In this document: positions 55,887-64,000 of the stretch, one piece after another | Layout: each line of letters starts with the position of its first letter | Numbering within the stretch: the first letter of the stretch is position 1 | Assembly (NCBI GenBank): GCA_945266285.1 | Contig: CALYOP010000003.1 | Coordinates: 1 to 64,000, forward strand | Length of the DNA: 64,000 bases | Reading direction: 5' to 3' | Origin: an uncultured Commensalibacter sp. | Lineage (GTDB): Bacteria; Pseudomonadota; Alphaproteobacteria; Acetobacterales; Acetobacteraceae | Made by a program: the position numbers and the translations under genes | The notes under the pieces: model-generated | What the model was told of the DNA's origin: nothing | The model's database searches: none | What the model saw: the letters and a program-made list of their open reading frames with translations, nothing else

Positions 55887-57179
55887 TCATATTGGTAACA
55901 CTGAAAAAAGATAAGATTGTGTTACTGCTTGTCGTGGTTGAAAGATAATTTTCCAATCACATAATTTTGAATCAAGGCAAATTTTTAGATGCGGGACAGC
56001 TAACAATTTTTGTTGATGGCGTATCGCAGGTAATGTTTTTAAAATTGATGCAGGCAATCCCTGACGATCAGAAAATTGTTTGTAATCTGCGCCTAAAGCA
56101 CCGATTTGTAATTCCTTATCGAATTCTTGTTTAGCACCGATTATTTTAAACCGTTGATCCCAAATCATATCCCGAACAACAGGTTGCGGTGATTCGATAG
56201 CGGATGCTTCGCGAATCATTAACCACCCCTCTCCCATACGGCCTGCAGGAATAATCTGAATTCCTCCTAATGTAACTGGACGCATATTCCGCGCAAGTGT
56301 TTCAACCGATTTGTGCAAAGGTGTATAAACCGAACCTGAAATAGTCCGAATTAAGGCTCCCAATGCGCGTGCATCCAATCCCCTTTTTGGTAAAATTGCA
56401 AAACCTTCAGACCGTAATTGTACAAGCATTGCTATCATTTCTGCTTGAAGACAATCGCGATCCATTCTTTTTTGGCTTTCTTCTTGTGCTCTATGTAAAA
56501 GCATAGAAACCATACCCGCTTTTCCCCAGCCCAAAGCCAGTTCTTTCCTTAAACGATTGCGCTGGATATGCTGATCTTGATTGGACGGATCTTCGACCCA
56601 AGAAATATTTTCTTTACGTAATGTGGCTCTTAAGCGTTGCGGCGCAATTGTTAATAATGGGCGTACCAATCGAATTTCCGGAAGTTCGGTAATTTGTGCC
56701 ATCGCCGCCAGTCCATCTTCTCCGCTTCCTGCTCTTATACGCATTAACACGGTTTCAGCCTGATCTCCGGCATGATGTCCAAGCAATAAATCAACACATC
56801 CAAGTTCACAACAAGCAGAAAATAGAGCTTGGTACCGCGCAATTCTTGCTCTTTCCTCAATAGCAGAACCAGGATTCAATTTTTCAAGGGTAAGAATTTT
56901 CGAAGGAATTGATAAATCACGAAGTTGCTGGGCAACAAACTTAGCTTCTTCTGCTGAATTGTGACGCAGCCCATGATCAACAATTAATGCAATCACATTG
57001 CTACGCCAACGCGAAGCAAGCAAACATAAACATAAACTATCAGCTCCACCTGATACAGCCACGGCTATAGGCGGCATCTGGGGGCGATCCGGCCCCCAAG
57101 GACCTAACGGTTCAATAAGCTGGTTGAATTCCTCCTGCTCCAGCGATGGAAAATGATGATTAGATTGCGAATTATTCAT
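55887..57179 (-). CDS. tilS: tRNA(Ile)-lysidine synthase
   Basis: Modifies the anticodon C34 of tRNA-Ile(CAU) to lysidine, changing AUG to AUA reading. It is a 430-residue PP-loop enzyme with SGGADS at residues 43-48, then VDHGLRHNSAEEAKFVAQQL and DLLLGHHAGDQAETVLMRI. Preferred start is the ATG at 57179, 5 nt after the cpoB stop; a TTG at 57194 overlapping cpoB is possible. Conserved position between cpoB and ftsH. Confidence 0.93.
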   Translation of the reverse strand: MNNSQSNHHFPSLEQEEFNQLIEPLGPWGPDRPQMPPIAVAVSGGADSLCLCLLASRWRSNVIALIVDHGLRHNSAEEAKFVAQQLRDLSIPSKILTLEKLNPGSAIEERARIARYQALFSACCELGCVDLLLGHHAGDQAETVLMRIRAGSGEDGLAAMAQITELPEIRLVRPLLTIAPQRLRATLRKENISWVEDPSNQDQHIQRNRLRKELALGWGKAGMVSMLLHRAQEESQKRMDRDCLQAEMIAMLVQLRSEGFAILPKRGLDARALGALIRTISGSVYTPLHKSVETLARNMRPVTLGGIQIIPAGRMGEGWLMIREASAIESPQPVVRDMIWDQRFKIIGAKQEFDKELQIGALGADYKQFSDRQGLPASILKTLPAIRHQQKLLAVPHLKICLDSKLCDWKIIFQPRQAVTQSYLFSVLPI

Positions 57180-57184
57180 CAAAC

Positions 57185-58108
57185 TCAGGAACAATTTCCT
57201 CTTTTGCCAAGTTCCTCAGCAGCTTTTTTAACTTTAGCAGTTGCATTGGGATATTTCGAATGCATTAGCTGTAATGCCTCACAAGCCTCTTTCTTTTGAT
57301 TTGAAGCAATTAATGACGCGCTTACCCCCAATAAAGCTTCTGGCGCACGTGGCGATGAGGGCGATTGTTTATAAGTTTTAAAATAAGTTACCGCAGCTTC
57401 TCTATATTTTTTTTGCCCAGCTAGCGATTGAGCCAAAAGGAAATTAGCATTAACCGAATTTTTACTTTGCGGAGTTGCAAGAATCTGACGTGCGATATCT
57501 TCTGCCTGTTGATAGTCACGGTTAACAAGTGCTTGGCGACCATCCTTTAAAGTAGCCCCTCCTGTATTCGAAGCAGAAACGGATGCAGTTCCAGCAGATG
57601 CCCCAGCACTCGCTGATGCTGCTGCAGTATCTTTAGCATTACTCGCACCACTTCCTTGGCTAGCTGCAAAATTTGCATCTTCGATTTTTTTATTCATCGT
57701 TGCCATTTGAGTTTCGACTTGATGCGATAAATCATCCAACTGACCACGCATGGTACGTTGTTGTTCTTCAATATTTTCAACTCTTGTCAGAAGTTGCGTT
57801 AATAAACCGCTCTCAGCTGCTGCATTTTCAGCAGAATCATCGCTTGATTTTTTACGACGATGGTTGTCTGACCGATCACCGCTATTATTTAAACTCTGCA
57901 TCTGCGATAATTGGGTTTTCAGTTCCAAAATTTGGTTTTGCAGCTCAATTCCTTCACGGCTGGAAAGTTGTGCCGAAGCATCTTGAATACCTATTGCTGA
58001 AATTATCGACGCACTCAATAATGCAAATCCAAAAGATTTAACGAATTTTGTAGATATCCGTTTTCTAAACATTACTTGGCTACCTGCTGTTTTGTATATA
58101 TGCATCAA
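57185..58108 (-). CDS. cpoB: Tol-Pal-associated protein CpoB (YbgF)
   Basis: Periplasmic coordinator of peptidoglycan synthesis and outer-membrane constriction, 307 residues. The signal core is FGFALLSASIISAIGIQDASA. An N-terminal coiled coil (ELQNQILELKTQLSQMQSL) for trimerisation comes before an Ala/Ser-rich linker and C-terminal TPRs (ALVNRDYQQAEDIARQIL; NFLLAQSLAGQKKYREAAVT). AAGGGGAG precedes the ATG at 58108; an internal ATG at 58072 would give a shorter signal peptide. Downstream of pal in the Tol-Pal locus. Confidence 0.92.
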   Translation of the reverse strand: MMHIYKTAGSQVMFRKRISTKFVKSFGFALLSASIISAIGIQDASAQLSSREGIELQNQILELKTQLSQMQSLNNSGDRSDNHRRKKSSDDSAENAAAESGLLTQLLTRVENIEEQQRTMRGQLDDLSHQVETQMATMNKKIEDANFAASQGSGASNAKDTAAASASAGASAGTASVSASNTGGATLKDGRQALVNRDYQQAEDIARQILATPQSKNSVNANFLLAQSLAGQKKYREAAVTYFKTYKQSPSSPRAPEALLGVSASLIASNQKKEACEALQLMHSKYPNATAKVKKAAEELGKRGNCS

Positions 58109-58177
58109 TGCTCCCCTTAAAAAACATAACCAAAGTCATGCGGAATTAATTGAATATATAGCAATAGAAATTCAAAT

Positions 58178-58217
58178 TAAAAAGCCGGTTAGGCGTATTA
58201 TCCGCCAAACCGGCTTA
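58178..58217 (-). terminator. Terminator hairpin after pal
   Basis: Plus-strand AAGCCGGTT and AACCGGCTT arms flank an inner GGCG/CGCC pair (58182-58216). On the minus strand the stem is followed by TTTTTAATTTGAA. It probably reduces read-through from pal into cpoB. Confidence 0.8.
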
Positions 58218-58240
58218 ATAAAATCAATTCGATCTAAAGA

Positions 58241-58723
58241 TTAGCGAACTGAGGTAATAGCATTACGGTTTTGTGCCCATGCTTCTTCGTTGTCACCTTC
58301 TGCGGTTGGACGATCTTTACCATAGGAAATTGTCGTAATACGGCTGGAATCGATTCCACGAGAAACCAAATAATCACGAGCAGCATTTGCACGACGTGAA
58401 CCCAATGCAATATTATATTCTTCGGTTCCACGGTCATCGCAGTTACCAGCGATCATGACTTGTACCTGAGGATAACGTTTCAACCATTCGGTTTGACGAT
58501 CCAAAGTAGCACGAGCCTCATCAGACAGGTTGTTTTTCGCTAAAGCAAAGAAAACGCGATCACCAACATTAGCAACCAAATCGGCTTGACTGCCTGGTAC
58601 AATACCATTGTTTGTATTGTTTGTAACTCCACCGTTACCAACGGTAGCGCCTTTATTGTTGTCGTGACCACAAGCCGCCAGCATAACAGCCACGCCAAAG
58701 ATTCCAAGAAGCTTCAGTTTCAT
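58241..58723 (-). CDS. pal: Peptidoglycan-associated lipoprotein Pal
   Basis: Outer-membrane lipoprotein that binds peptidoglycan and TolB; 160 residues. Signal II with lipobox LAAC (MKLKLLGIFGVAVMLAACGHD), a Gly/Asn-rich linker, then an OmpA-like domain: VFFALAKNNLSDEARATLDR, MIAGNCDDRGTEEYNIALGS and RRANAARDYLVSRGID. Peptidoglycan-contact Asp and Arg are present. The last Tol-Pal core gene before cpoB; its promoter may lie in the 237-nt gap after tolB. Confidence 0.96.
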   Translation of the reverse strand: MKLKLLGIFGVAVMLAACGHDNNKGATVGNGGVTNNTNNGIVPGSQADLVANVGDRVFFALAKNNLSDEARATLDRQTEWLKRYPQVQVMIAGNCDDRGTEEYNIALGSRRANAARDYLVSRGIDSSRITTISYGKDRPTAEGDNEEAWAQNRNAITSVR

Positions 58724-58819
58724 TTTTACAATTCCTGCAAAAGGCTTGCTTCATTCCCCTTAATTGAAAAACAAGCAGCCTAAATCACAAAGTCAATAAA
58801 GTTTAGCCTTGTCAAAAAA

Positions 58820-58855
58820 GAACAAATAAATAAGTGTTTCAACCACTATTTGTTC
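58820..58855. repeat. Inverted repeat between tolB and pal
   Basis: GAACAAATA (58820-58828) and TATTTGTTC (58847-58855), 18 nt apart, in the 237-nt gap. It could be an attenuator or an operator for pal. A second imperfect repeat (TGTCA-AAA-TGACA) lies closer to tolB. Confidence 0.4.
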
Positions 58856-58960
58856 TCCTTTCTAGCCAGATAACATTAATCTGTCAAAATGACATTAATG
58901 TATTTGTAATAAAAAATCCGATATTTTTTTGTTAAATAACCAATTTCAGAAATATTTTTT

Positions 58961-60331
58961 TTAACTGTTGCGCGATGACCAAGATGGCCCCGTTGCCAAA
59001 GTTGGTGTCGCAAGGGTTCTTTCATGGAAACCAGAGACGTCAATCACCCCAAGTGATGAAGAAAATCCTGCGCCACCTGCACCTGCGGCAGATTGACGAC
59101 AAAATGCCATTACACGTCCATTAGGACAGAATGTTGCACCTTCAACCGTAAATCCATGTGTTAAGATTCGTTCGCCTGTTCCATCGGGTGCCATAACACC
59201 CAAAGAGAAACCACCGCCACCAATACGTGTAAAGGCGATTAAATCTCCTCTTGGTGACCAAACCGGAGCACCATAGGATCCTTTACCATAAGAAATACGA
59301 CGAGCACCGCCGCCGCCTGCACCCATGACATAAAGTTGCTGCGAACCACTACGATCTGATGCAAAAACAATCTGCGAACCATCAGGGCTATAACAAGGAC
59401 TGGTATCAATTGCACCGGAACTGGTTAATTGCCGTTTAACACCTGAATTTAATCCAACGGAATAAATATCAGATCCTGATCCCCGAGTAACAGACATCAC
59501 TACGGAACCACCATCGGGAGAAAAGCGTGGTGCGAATGAAATACCGTTAAATTCGCCCAACATTCTTTGTCTGCCAGAACCAAGGTTAAAAGTATAAACT
59601 CTTGGCCGGTTATTGGCATAAGACATAAAAGCAATTTCATTACCCGCTGGATTAAAACGAGGTGTTAATACCATCCATGATCCATCGGTCAGAATCCGGT
59701 TATTCGCACCATCCTGGTCCATGATAGCAAGACGAGTCGTAGGATTAGAACGTCGACCGGTACGAGAGACATAGGCAATTCGTGTGTCGAAATAACCTTT
59801 TTCACCCAGCATACGTTCGTAAATCACATCGCCGATTAAATGTGCAATCCGCCTAGCATTGCCTTGTGAAGTCGTATAGGCAGTACCTTGCATTTGCTCG
59901 CCCGTCAGCACATTCCACAAACGGAATTCAACACGTGCATTTCCGCCACCCGAAGCAGAACCCGTTACTAAGGCTCTTGCTCCCATGGATTTATAACTTG
60001 CAAAATCGGGAACACCACCAGCTGGCGAATTACCACTAATCACACGGAACAGTCCGGTATTGGTCAAATCATCGGTTAGAACTCTGGTAATTGTTGCGCC
60101 AACACCCGAACCAAAATCAGGAATTACAATAGGAATCGGTTCATTACGCGCCCGATCAACCGTAATTTCAGCAGCACCAGGTGCATTATCATCACCTGAG
60201 GCACTTTGTGCGAATGCTGCGAGTGGAGTCACCATAATGCCTCCTGCAGCAACACACCCACCTAACATTGTTCGACGCGTTAAAGCATTCTTTAGAATAT
60301 CCGCATGTTGATCAGATAGAATAGGAAGCAT
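58961..60331 (-). CDS. tolB: Tol-Pal translocation protein TolB, with Tat-like signal
   Basis: Periplasmic beta-propeller protein linking Pal with TolA; 456 residues. An N-terminal domain is followed by repeated propeller motifs such as FSPDGGSVVMS, YSPDGSQIVFASDRSG and WSPRGDLIAFTRIG. The signal has a twin-arginine-like pattern TRRTMLGG (residues 18-25), unlike the Sec signals usual for TolB. The hydrophobic core ends MVTPLAAFAQ. Between tolA (48 nt) and pal. Confidence 0.94.
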   Translation of the reverse strand: MLPILSDQHADILKNALTRRTMLGGCVAAGGIMVTPLAAFAQSASGDDNAPGAAEITVDRARNEPIPIVIPDFGSGVGATITRVLTDDLTNTGLFRVISGNSPAGGVPDFASYKSMGARALVTGSASGGGNARVEFRLWNVLTGEQMQGTAYTTSQGNARRIAHLIGDVIYERMLGEKGYFDTRIAYVSRTGRRSNPTTRLAIMDQDGANNRILTDGSWMVLTPRFNPAGNEIAFMSYANNRPRVYTFNLGSGRQRMLGEFNGISFAPRFSPDGGSVVMSVTRGSGSDIYSVGLNSGVKRQLTSSGAIDTSPCYSPDGSQIVFASDRSGSQQLYVMGAGGGGARRISYGKGSYGAPVWSPRGDLIAFTRIGGGGFSLGVMAPDGTGERILTHGFTVEGATFCPNGRVMAFCRQSAAGAGGAGFSSSLGVIDVSGFHERTLATPTLATGPSWSSRNS

Positions 60332-60379
60332 GGTGTTTATTCCCTCAAATTTCTAATATACTGTTCTGTGATATAGCTT

Positions 60380-61384
60380 TTATGGCCGGAAAACGAAACG
60401 AATTTTTGCTGTTTTTCCCAAAAGATTATTAGGAATAGGTAACTTTGAACAAGTAGGGCTCATTACGGCATCACGCGCTCTTTCAGCTAAAGCCTGATAA
60501 GAAGGATCTGAATTCATTTTCGCTTTCGTTGACGGGTCAAATTCAACCATCCTGGCTTCTCCTGTAGCATCTACCGTAACAATGAGTCTGGCAGTAAATT
60601 GTGCATAATTTCGGGCATCGGTATCTTCAGTATAACAACGCCGAACGGATGCGGCTATTCTACCTTGTTGGCCTGAGGTCAAAGCCTTCGTAATATCACC
60701 ATGCCTTGATCCACCACCATTCGGTGCACCACCTTGACGAGGATTAGCCCGAGCCGTTGGTGCATGCGTTTGTTTCATATCAGCTTGATAAGAATCCAAT
60801 GTAGCCATAAGTGAATGCGTGTCTGGAACCGATCGCTTTGCCTTTTCCGTGATCGTCAAATGAGATGGTGCTTGCACTTGTGGTAATGCATCTGGCACAG
60901 GCATCGGTGAAGGTGAAGCGACATTATTCTGTGCTTTCGAAGGGGCCAACATCGGTGAAGGAGGTATCTGAACCTCGGATGGCGCATTCATTTCCATTGT
61001 TTGAGGAATGTCCTGCGTATTCAACGTCAGTTGCGGCGTTTCCTTCGGCATCGGAGGCATAGGTTGTGGCGGTGGCGGTGGTGGCGGGGTTTCCTCTGTC
61101 GGTGCATTAATGGGCGGTTGTGGCGAAGGAGGCGCATCCAGAAGTTCTTTTGCCGGGGCATTTGGGTTAGGCGAATCCTGCTCTGCTTTAGCAGGGTTTC
61201 CTTGGCCATCAGCATCGCTAGTAAATTCAACCTCTATTGGTTTTTGCTCTTCAGGTGGTTTAATTGGTTCGATATTAATCAAGCTTAACAATAACAAGAC
61301 AACAACAACGGCCAGGTGCATTACACCCGAACCTATCGTCGAATAGGTAAACCGTACCCGTTCAGAACGACACATCTGTGGCAA
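60380..61384 (-). CDS. tolA: Tol-Pal energy transducer TolA
   Basis: Inner-membrane protein spanning the periplasm, 334 residues. Its TM helix (about 19-37, VMHLAVVVVLLLLSLI) contains Ser19 and His23, the SxxxH pair that contacts TolQR. A Pro-rich central region (EETPPPPPPPQPMPPMPKET) replaces the long Ala/Lys helix of E. coli TolA. C-terminal TonB/TolA domain has IAASVRRCYTEDTDARNYAQ and two Cys. A TTG start with AAAAGGGG 8 nt upstream is preferred to the ATG at 61375. The polyproline stretch needs EF-P. Confidence 0.92.
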   Translation of the reverse strand: MPQMCRSERVRFTYSTIGSGVMHLAVVVVLLLLSLINIEPIKPPEEQKPIEVEFTSDADGQGNPAKAEQDSPNPNAPAKELLDAPPSPQPPINAPTEETPPPPPPPQPMPPMPKETPQLTLNTQDIPQTMEMNAPSEVQIPPSPMLAPSKAQNNVASPSPMPVPDALPQVQAPSHLTITEKAKRSVPDTHSLMATLDSYQADMKQTHAPTARANPRQGGAPNGGGSRHGDITKALTSGQQGRIAASVRRCYTEDTDARNYAQFTARLIVTVDATGEARMVEFDPSTKAKMNSDPSYQALAERARDAVMSPTCSKLPIPNNLLGKTAKIRFVFRP

Positions 61385-61402
61385 CGACGTAACCCCTTTT
61401 AA

Positions 61403-61909
61403 TTATGGGAGATGTGGTGTCTGTGGTGATGCAGGCAACATTGAGTTCGAATTGGCTGGGGAATTATCTGAAGGTACACTTTTGTCAGGCATTTGTGCCA
61501 AAAGCGCAACTTTGGTAAATCCGCCTTGCGTAATACGTCCCATAATTTCCATCACACGACCATAATTAATATGTTGGTCCCCCTTAACAAAAATACGATG
61601 ATTGGGATCATTCGCCGCAAGAATCTTAAGCTGATCAACCAGTTGAGGCACCTCGACTGGCGTATCCCCTAAATAGACTGATCCATTTTCTTTTACCGAA
61701 ACCGTAATGGGTTTGGTATCCATATTAACCGGTTTCGCTGCGGTTTTAGGCAAGTCAACATTGATGCCACTGGTCATCATGGGGGCCGCCACCATAAAAA
61801 TAATAAGTAGAACCAGCATAACATCGACCATTGGTGTTACGTTGATTTCGGCTTGAGGCCTGTTTTTTCGCCTGCTGCCTCTGCCGCCTGACTGTACCGA
61901 AAATCCCAT
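61403..61909 (-). CDS. tolR: Tol-Pal proton channel subunit TolR
   Basis: A 168-residue ExbD/TolR-type protein with one helix (TPMVDVMLVLLIIFMVAAPM) carrying Asp29, which is required for proton use, and a periplasmic domain with VNLPK-like VDLPKTAAKP and NYGRVMEIMGRITQGGFTKV. It starts 2 nt after the tolQ stop and ends 18 nt before tolA. Confidence 0.95.
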   Translation of the reverse strand: MGFSVQSGGRGSRRKNRPQAEINVTPMVDVMLVLLIIFMVAAPMMTSGINVDLPKTAAKPVNMDTKPITVSVKENGSVYLGDTPVEVPQLVDQLKILAANDPNHRIFVKGDQHINYGRVMEIMGRITQGGFTKVALLAQMPDKSVPSDNSPANSNSMLPASPQTPHLP

Positions 61910-61911
61910 AA

Positions 61912-62652
61912 TTAATCCTGTTTTTCTTTTTCTTCGGATTGCCTTGATAGGATGGCCGCAAATTCAGTTGCAAATGCTTCCAAACGTTCCGCAAACAAAC
62001 CCAGACGGCTACTAAAATAGTTATAAGCAATAACAGCAGGAATCGCGGTTAATAACCCCAGCGCTGTTGCAAATAGTGCTTCGGAAATACCGGGAGCAAC
62101 AACGGAAAGGCTGGTATTCTGTGATTGGGCAATAGATCCAAAAGCATGCATGATCCCCCAAACCGTCCCGAACAGACCAATAAACGGTGCGACGGGTCCA
62201 ATTGTTGCCAAAAAGGTAATCCAACGTTCCAGACGTTCCATTTCCCGGGTAATCGTAATTGCCATAGCGCGGTCAATACGTTGCTTGACCCCTTCACTAC
62301 TCATATCAATCCCAGAAATACGCGCAGAACGCCGCCATTCTCCCATACCGGCACCAAAAACAGCAGCCATAGGATGATTGGGTTTTGCACCATTTTTTTC
62401 ATATAATTCGTCAAGGCTACCCCCTGACCAGAATTCATCTTCGAATTCATCAGCCTGCCGTTGAACACGACGAAGCGTAAAGATTTTATCGAAAATAACA
62501 GCCCACACCCAAACACTGGTAATGGCCAGACCTATCATTACTAATTTAACAACAAGTGCCGCATGAAGGAAAAGTGACCAGGGGGAAAGACTGGTTGCCG
62601 GGGCCGCTAAATTCGCCGCATCAACTGCTTGATCCAAAAATGCCTCCTGCAT
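61912..62652 (-). CDS. tolQ: Tol-Pal proton channel subunit TolQ
   Basis: A 246-residue ExbB/TolQ-type inner-membrane protein with three helices: about 26-52, 137-160 and 170-200. Family segments include RLERWITFLATIGPVAPFIG, GTVWGIMHAFGSIA and ISEALFATALGLLTAIPAVI. With TolR it converts the proton gradient into movement of TolA during division. First gene of the tolQRAB-pal cluster, 138 nt after ybgC. Confidence 0.96.
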   Translation of the reverse strand: MQEAFLDQAVDAANLAAPATSLSPWSLFLHAALVVKLVMIGLAITSVWVWAVIFDKIFTLRRVQRQADEFEDEFWSGGSLDELYEKNGAKPNHPMAAVFGAGMGEWRRSARISGIDMSSEGVKQRIDRAMAITITREMERLERWITFLATIGPVAPFIGLFGTVWGIMHAFGSIAQSQNTSLSVVAPGISEALFATALGLLTAIPAVIAYNYFSSRLGLFAERLEAFATEFAAILSRQSEEKEKQD

Positions 62653-62790
62653 ACTGATCTTTGCTGAACCACAAACCGATTCTAAACAAAGATTTTATTG
62701 ATTATCTAGTGTGTTTATATCAAATTGTTTATATTAAAAAACGATTAACTTAGGATACCATATAACGTTTTTATATTTCGGAATAAAGAA

Positions 62791-63264
62791 TTATTCTTCT
62801 TCAGAAAGAAGACCAAGAATTCTTTGCCATTTGGGTGGAAATGGAACCGGTGTGTATTCACCTTTTTTCAGACAAACGATTTGAACTTTCATTTCCGTAA
62901 CAATCTCATCGCCACGACGAAAAACTTGTGATAACCAGCAACTTGCCCCTAATACTGTTAATGCTGTTGTTGTTACCGTTGTAAGGTCATCTAAAAATAA
63001 AGGTTTGCGATATTGAATTTCCAGTTGACGAACAACAACGATATATCCATGTTCGTTAATTAGATCGGCTAATCTTCCACCAGCTTTACGTACACTTTCC
63101 GTACGTGCTCTTTCTGCAATACCTAAATAGCGGGCATGATAAACAACGCCGCCTGCATCGGTATCTTCGTAGACAATACGAAACTGATATTCACGGATGG
63201 ATTTCTTTTTCATCTCGTATCCCATCGTTTCTCTTGCCGTAATATTATTATTTGGCACTTCCAT
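62791..63264 (-). CDS. ybgC: Acyl-CoA thioesterase YbgC (hot-dog fold)
   Basis: Tol-Pal-cluster thioesterase, 157 residues, hydrolysing acyl-CoA or acyl-ACP. The active-site motif is FRIVYEDTDAGGVVYHARYL, with the catalytic Asp, followed by RLADLINEHGYIVVVRQLEI. The ATG at 63264 has AAGGAG 8 nt upstream and sits just past the ruvB stop; the longer frame to 63315 overlaps ruvB and is not family-like. Order ruvB-ybgC-tolQ is conserved. Confidence 0.93.
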   Translation of the reverse strand: MEVPNNNITARETMGYEMKKKSIREYQFRIVYEDTDAGGVVYHARYLGIAERARTESVRKAGGRLADLINEHGYIVVVRQLEIQYRKPLFLDDLTTVTTTALTVLGASCWLSQVFRRGDEIVTEMKVQIVCLKKGEYTPVPFPPKWQRILGLLSEEE

Positions 63265-63268
63265 AAAA

Positions 63269-64000
63269 CTATTCTCCTTTTTCCTGCCCGTCAGATAACA
63301 GATCAAATTGCCCATGATTTGATGATTTAGGAGGCACTAACCCAAGATGTTTCCAACCTTTTTCTCCAAGCATACGCCCACGACTGGTACGAAGTATTAA
63401 CCCTTCCTGTATCAAGAAAGGTTCGACAACATCTTCCAATGTATCACGCGCCTCAGCCAAAGCCGCAGCTAAAGTTTCTACGCCCACTGGGCCACCATGA
63501 TGATATTCAGCAATACGGCTAAGATAACGCCGATCCATTGCATCTAACCCCAAATGATCCACTTCTAATCTTGATAAAGCAGCATCAGCTAAATGACGAT
63601 CAACGGGCCCTTTATCCTTACGTGCAACCAAAGCAAAGTCACGAACTCGACGAAGCAACCGACCTGCAATACGTGGAGTCCCTCTTGAACGATGGGCAAT
63701 TTCTTGAGCACCATCCTCTGTTAATTCGAAACCCAATTTTTTTGCACCTCTAACCACAATCTGGCGCAATTCTTCAGGTGTATAAAAAATTAACCGCAAG
63801 GGAATACCAAAACGATCCCTTAAAGGAGTCGCCAGCAATCCCGAACGGGTTGTCGCCGCAACCAATGTAAAAGGTGCCAGATCAATACGAACCGACCTTG
63901 CTGCTGGGCCTTCACCAATGATGAGGTCAAGTTGGAAATCTTCCATCGCAGGATAAAGAATTTCTTCAATCGCAGGCTGTAATCGGTGAATCTCGTCAAT
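63269..64000 (-). CDS. ruvB: Holliday junction helicase RuvB, 3' part
   Basis: C-terminal 243 residues of the RuvB branch-migration motor; the N-terminal part with Walker A lies beyond the window edge. The frame stays open to base 64000, where [20 protein letters not shown], the Walker B region, is encoded. Sensor 1 [20 protein letters not shown] and the winged-helix segment [20 protein letters not shown] follow. It is partial because the window ends, not truncated. Its stop is adjacent to the ybgC ribosome site. Confidence 0.95.
   Translation of the reverse strand: MDEIHRLQPAIEEILYPAMEDFQLDLIIGEGPAARSVRIDLAPFTLVAATTRSGLLATPLRDRFGIPLRLIFYTPEELRQIVVRGAKKLGFELTEDGAQEIAHRSRGTPRIAGRLLRRVRDFALVARKDKGPVDRHLADAALSRLEVDHLGLDAMDRRYLSRIAEYHHGGPVGVETLAAALAEARDTLEDVVEPFLIQEGLILRTSRGRMLGEKGWKHLGLVPPKSSNHGQFDLLSDGQEKGE

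Noticed and set aside
61001..61346. Plus-strand Gly-rich frames opposite tolA
   Set aside because: Mirror of the polyproline codons of tolA; no independent coding signal.
1..64000. CRISPR arrays, insertion sequences, integrase or prophage genes, tRNA/rRNA genes
   Set aside because: No regularly spaced repeats, transposase or phage genes, or RNA gene signatures were seen on either strand apart from 6S RNA.

Overview
The window reads as a low-GC chromosome segment of an alphaproteobacterium, most likely an acetic acid bacterium (Acetobacteraceae) of the insect-associated, AT-rich Commensalibacter type. That is inferred from three things: the gene order tolQ-tolR-tolA-tolB-pal-cpoB-tilS-ftsH plus folP-glmM, the zapA / 6S RNA / 5-formyltetrahydrofolate cyclo-ligase arrangement, and the zinc-free 41-residue L36. 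No species assignment can be proven from the sequence alone. I see no CRISPR array, tRNA, rRNA, insertion sequence or prophage.

Region 1 (1-3.8 kb) is a small envelope module. A di-haem cytochrome c peroxidase-like protein and an unknown small periplasmic protein overlap by 4 nt and diverge from a TonB-dependent outer-membrane receptor; a metal uptake or processing role is inferred. Region 2 (4-22.4 kb) is a compact nitrate-respiration island: narK-narGHJI, molybdate importer modABC, Moco synthesis (moaA; moaC; moaD-moaE-mobA-moeA-mogA; moeB) and a NarX/NarL-type two-component system. Supply of metal, cofactor, enzyme, transporter and nitrate sensing therefore sit side by side. A candidate FNR-type site and a NarL-type heptamer lie upstream of narK.

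Region 3 (22.4-33.4 kb) is accessory: an alginate-export-type outer-membrane protein, a UDP-galactopyranose-mutase-like flavoprotein, a GT-C-type membrane protein, then a GltD-like iron-sulfur flavoprotein translationally coupled to pyruvate:ferredoxin/flavodoxin oxidoreductase (nifJ). A 0.58-kb gap before the last pair carries a near-consensus Fur box and a long-range inverted repeat. Together with Nar this suggests metabolism adapted to low oxygen.

Region 4 (33.7-50.4 kb) is mostly housekeeping: a TonB protein, an AlkA-like glycosylase, a quinone oxidoreductase, a YmdB-type phosphodiesterase, ygfA, 6S RNA, zapA with its upstream coiled-coil partner, class I aldolase, thiE, a FAS1 lipoprotein, the EF-P modification set (epmA, epmB, efp), suhB, an OmpA-like protein, a TPR protein, rpmJ, divergent oxyR/ahpC and a glutamine amidotransferase. 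Region 5 (50.9-64 kb), all on the minus strand, holds glmM, folP, ftsH, tilS and the complete Tol-Pal locus with ybgC and the 3' part of ruvB, which runs off the window.

Several starts were set from Shine-Dalgarno position rather than the longest frame. Three genes (1559, 42382, 61384) appear to use TTG with a well-spaced purine-rich site.
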